This document shows positions 15,993-17,927 of a stretch of 17,927 nt of DNA, piece after piece. This DNA comes from Pseudomonadota bacterium. Lineage in GTDB: Bacteria > Pseudomonadota > Gammaproteobacteria > Steroidobacterales > Steroidobacteraceae. The notes beneath the pieces are model-generated. The model was not told the DNA's origin. It ran no database searches and worked only from the letters and a program-made list of their open reading frames with translations. The position numbers and the translations under genes were made by a program. Within the stretch, counting starts at the first letter, position 1. Each line of letters opens with the position of its first letter. The stretch covers positions 1 through 17,927 of the forward strand of contig JAFAGC010000025.1 of the NCBI GenBank assembly GCA_023423065.1. Direction: 5' to 3'.

Positions 15993-17791
15993 AGATGAAG
16001 AATGCACTCCTCGCAATCGCCCTGCTGTTCACTGCCGCATTCGCCGGCACGCAGACGGGCAACGCACAGACACCCGCGGCCGCGGACGCCGAAGAATGGA
16101 TCACGCTGTTCAACGGCAAGGACCTGACCGGCTGGACGCCCAAGATCGCGAAGCACGCGCTGGGCGAGAACCACGCGAACACGTTCCGCGTCGAGGACGG
16201 CCTGCTCAAGGTGCGCTACGACAAGTACAAGAGCTTCGACGGGCAGTTCGGCCATCTCTTCTGGAAGACGCCCTACTCCTATTACAAGCTCCGGGTCGAG
16301 TACCGCTTCGTCGGCGACCAGGCGCCGGGCCATCCGGGCGCGTGGGCGTTCCGCAACTCGGGCGCGATGCTGCATTCGCCCGATCCGCGCACGATGCCGC
16401 GCGACCAGACGTTCCCGATCTCCATCGAGGCGCAGTTCCTCGGCGGCAAGGGCGACGGTACGTCGCGTCCCACCGCGAACATGTGCAGCCCCGGCACCGA
16501 AGTCGTGTACGAGGGGACTATCTACCCAGAGCACTGCCTCAATTCGAAGTCGAAGACCTTCGACGGCGACCAGTGGGTGCGGGCGGAATTGGTCGTACAC
16601 GGCGCGGGCACGATCACGCACTACGTCAACGGCGAGAAGGTGCTCGAATACTCGATGCCGCAGTTCGGCGGCGGCGTGGTCGACAACTACGACACCACGA
16701 CCAAGCCCGACGGCAAGCTCATCGAGAGCGGTTACATCTCGCTGCAGAGCGAATCGCACCCGATCGACTTCCGCAGGGTCGAGCTGCTCGATCTCGCGGG
16801 CTGCACCGATCGCAATGCGACCAACTACAAGAGCTACTACGTCAAACACGTGCCGGAGGACTGCAAGTTCGCCGAGGGCGCGAAGCCTGCGATGCGCCGG
16901 CCGGGCGAATACCCGTTCATGCCGGATTCGCTGCCGCAGCCGGGCGTGCCGAAGGGACGGCTCGAGGGTCCGTTCGAATTCCACAGCCAGGTGATTCCGG
17001 GCACCGTGCGCCAGTACTGGATCTACGTGCCGGCGCAGTACGACGAGAAGAAGCCCGTGCCCGCTAACCTGCTCGTGTTCCAGGACGGCCAGCGCGCGAC
17101 GAATCCGCAAGGTAGTTTGCGCATCCCCCAGGCCATGGAGAACCTGATCGCCAAGGGCGAGATGCCCGTGACGATCGGCGTGTTCGTCACGCCCGGGAAT
17201 CTCAGCGAGACCTACCCGACCAATCTCGGGATGAGCAATCCCGACAACCGTCGCAACGAATACGACGCGCTGGACGATCGTTACGCGCGCATGCTCATCG
17301 ACGAACTGCTGCCCGAGGTGGGCAAGAAGTACCGCCTCACGAACGATCCCGAGAAACGCGTGATCGGCGGCACGTCGAGCGGCGCGATCGCGGCCTTCAC
17401 GGCGGCCTGGCAGCGGCCCGACTACTTCCGCCGCGTCATCAGCATGATCGGCAGCTACACGTCGATCGGTTATTCCCCGGCGGCGGACGGCAAACCGATG
17501 ATCCCGGGCGGCGATCTCTACCCAACCCTGATCCGCAAGAATCCGATCAAGCCCATCCGGATCTATCTGCAGGACGGCGACAAGGACCTCTCGAACGAAC
17601 ACGGCAACTGGTTCCTCGCGAACCAGCAGATGCTGTCGGCGTTCGAGTACGCGAACGCCAGGGCGGACCGCGCGGGCACTCTCGGCACGCGGTACGAGGT
17701 CAGGCACAACTGGGGCGACGGCGCGCATTCGGATCAGCACGGTGGCGCGCTGCTGCCGGAGATCCTGCGCTGGATCTGGTTGAACGACTGA
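15989..17791 (+). CDS. Secreted fusion: DUF1080 (3-keto-disaccharide hydrolase) domain plus CE1/Fes-like esterase
   Basis: This 600-residue protein starts at ATG 15989 (ATGA with the GH43 stop). A Sec signal peptide covers about 1-26 (cleavage after GNA). Residues 35-270 are a DUF1080 domain, with hallmark WITLFNGKDLTGW, RNSGAMLHSP and the ESGYISLQSESHPIDFRRVEL end. A short cysteine module, GCTDRNATNYKSYYVK then DCKF, follows, as often seen after DUF1080. From about 325 an alpha/beta-hydrolase begins: RQYWIYVPAQYD, VFQDGQR, the nucleophile elbow GTSSG (Ser463), LQDGDKDL and a C-terminal His (probably His580, GDGAHSDQHGG). That is the enterochelin-esterase/feruloyl-esterase (CE1) pattern. In the xylan operon it may remove feruloyl or acetyl esters; DUF1080 may bind or cut sugars. 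The substrate is not known. Confidence 0.88.
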   Translation: MKMKNALLAIALLFTAAFAGTQTGNAQTPAAADAEEWITLFNGKDLTGWTPKIAKHALGENHANTFRVEDGLLKVRYDKYKSFDGQFGHLFWKTPYSYYKLRVEYRFVGDQAPGHPGAWAFRNSGAMLHSPDPRTMPRDQTFPISIEAQFLGGKGDGTSRPTANMCSPGTEVVYEGTIYPEHCLNSKSKTFDGDQWVRAELVVHGAGTITHYVNGEKVLEYSMPQFGGGVVDNYDTTTKPDGKLIESGYISLQSESHPIDFRRVELLDLAGCTDRNATNYKSYYVKHVPEDCKFAEGAKPAMRRPGEYPFMPDSLPQPGVPKGRLEGPFEFHSQVIPGTVRQYWIYVPAQYDEKKPVPANLLVFQDGQRATNPQGSLRIPQAMENLIAKGEMPVTIGVFVTPGNLSETYPTNLGMSNPDNRRNEYDALDDRYARMLIDELLPEVGKKYRLTNDPEKRVIGGTSSGAIAAFTAAWQRPDYFRRVISMIGSYTSIGYSPAADGKPMIPGGDLYPTLIRKNPIKPIRIYLQDGDKDLSNEHGNWFLANQQMLSAFEYANARADRAGTLGTRYEVRHNWGDGAHSDQHGGALLPEILRWIWLND

Positions 17792-17806
17792 GGCGGCCAT
17801 CCACCC

Positions 17807-17863
17807 GGGGACAGATTCTCAGATCTGTCCCCCTTGGCCAGGGGACAGGCTCAAGTCTGCCCC
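17807..17863. terminator. GGGGACAG-type hairpins downstream of the xylan operon
   Basis: A perfect hairpin lies at 17807-17832 (GGGGACAGAT, 6-base loop, ATCTGTCCCC). A weaker second one follows at 17841-17863 (GGGGACAG then CTGCCCC, one base missing). They start 15 bases after the esterase stop and could end transcription, although no T-run follows. The cores match those in the 129-base palindrome at 11671-11799. The last 64 bases (17864-17927) are very GC-rich with short imperfect repeats and no gene I can support. Confidence 0.7.
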
Positions 17864-17927
17864 GTTTCCCGGCGGCGCGGCGCCGGCCGCGCCGGCACCG
17901 CCCCGCGCCCCAATACGTGGCGCAACA

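Noticed and set aside
14079..17800. Long minus-strand open frames (14079-16016 and 15974-17800)
   Set aside because: They lie opposite GH43 and the DUF1080-esterase gene, show no domain or ribosome site, and have shadow-like composition.

Overview
The window is about 18 kb of uniformly GC-rich DNA, packed with genes and with no gene-free stretch over 300 bases. Gene content and order point to a gammaproteobacterium of the Xanthomonadales/Steroidobacterales kind. The clues are a homodimeric-type AceE, an AceF and Lpd that both carry N-terminal lipoyl domains, a pyrC-rnt pair beside a monothiol glutaredoxin, and a secreted xylanase set. The taxon is an inference from gene content; no rRNA or other marker gene is present. 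I saw no tRNA, rRNA, CRISPR array or transposase.

Left block (1-4610, minus strand): the pyruvate dehydrogenase operon aceE-aceF-lpd, each junction a 4-base stop/start overlap. The window cuts lpd, leaving only its lipoyl domain and part of the linker. Three lipoyl domains are encoded in total, and their DNA forms a three-copy repeat.

Middle block (4837-11669): pyrC and rnt (plus strand, ATGA overlap) converge on a minus-strand gene that encodes a DUF1289 module in frame with a GrxD-type monothiol glutaredoxin. The rnt frame has no stop at its expected end and stays open antisense across the whole glutaredoxin gene. An 80-base divergent spacer with two overlapping face-to-face promoter candidates then leads into a plus-strand run: a PuuD-like membrane protein, nadC, a periplasmic adaptor protein, an ABC ATPase and an ABC-2 permease. 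All of these overlap head to tail and probably form one operon.

Right block (11849-17791, plus strand): a tightly packed carbohydrate operon. It holds a PEP mutase/isocitrate lyase superfamily enzyme, a GH10 endo-xylanase, a YncA/PAT-like GNAT acetyltransferase, a GH43 beta-xylosidase/arabinosidase, and a 600-residue secreted protein that joins a DUF1080 (3-keto-disaccharide hydrolase) domain to a CE1/Fes-like esterase domain. Together these could cut the xylan backbone, trim side chains and remove esters. The block is bracketed by palindromic, REP/MITE-like DNA. On its left is a 129-base element with perfect 38-base arms and inner hairpins (11671-11799). On its right are related GGGGACAG-type hairpins (17807-17863). 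The bracketed cassette and the DUF1080-esterase fusion are the most unusual content of the window.
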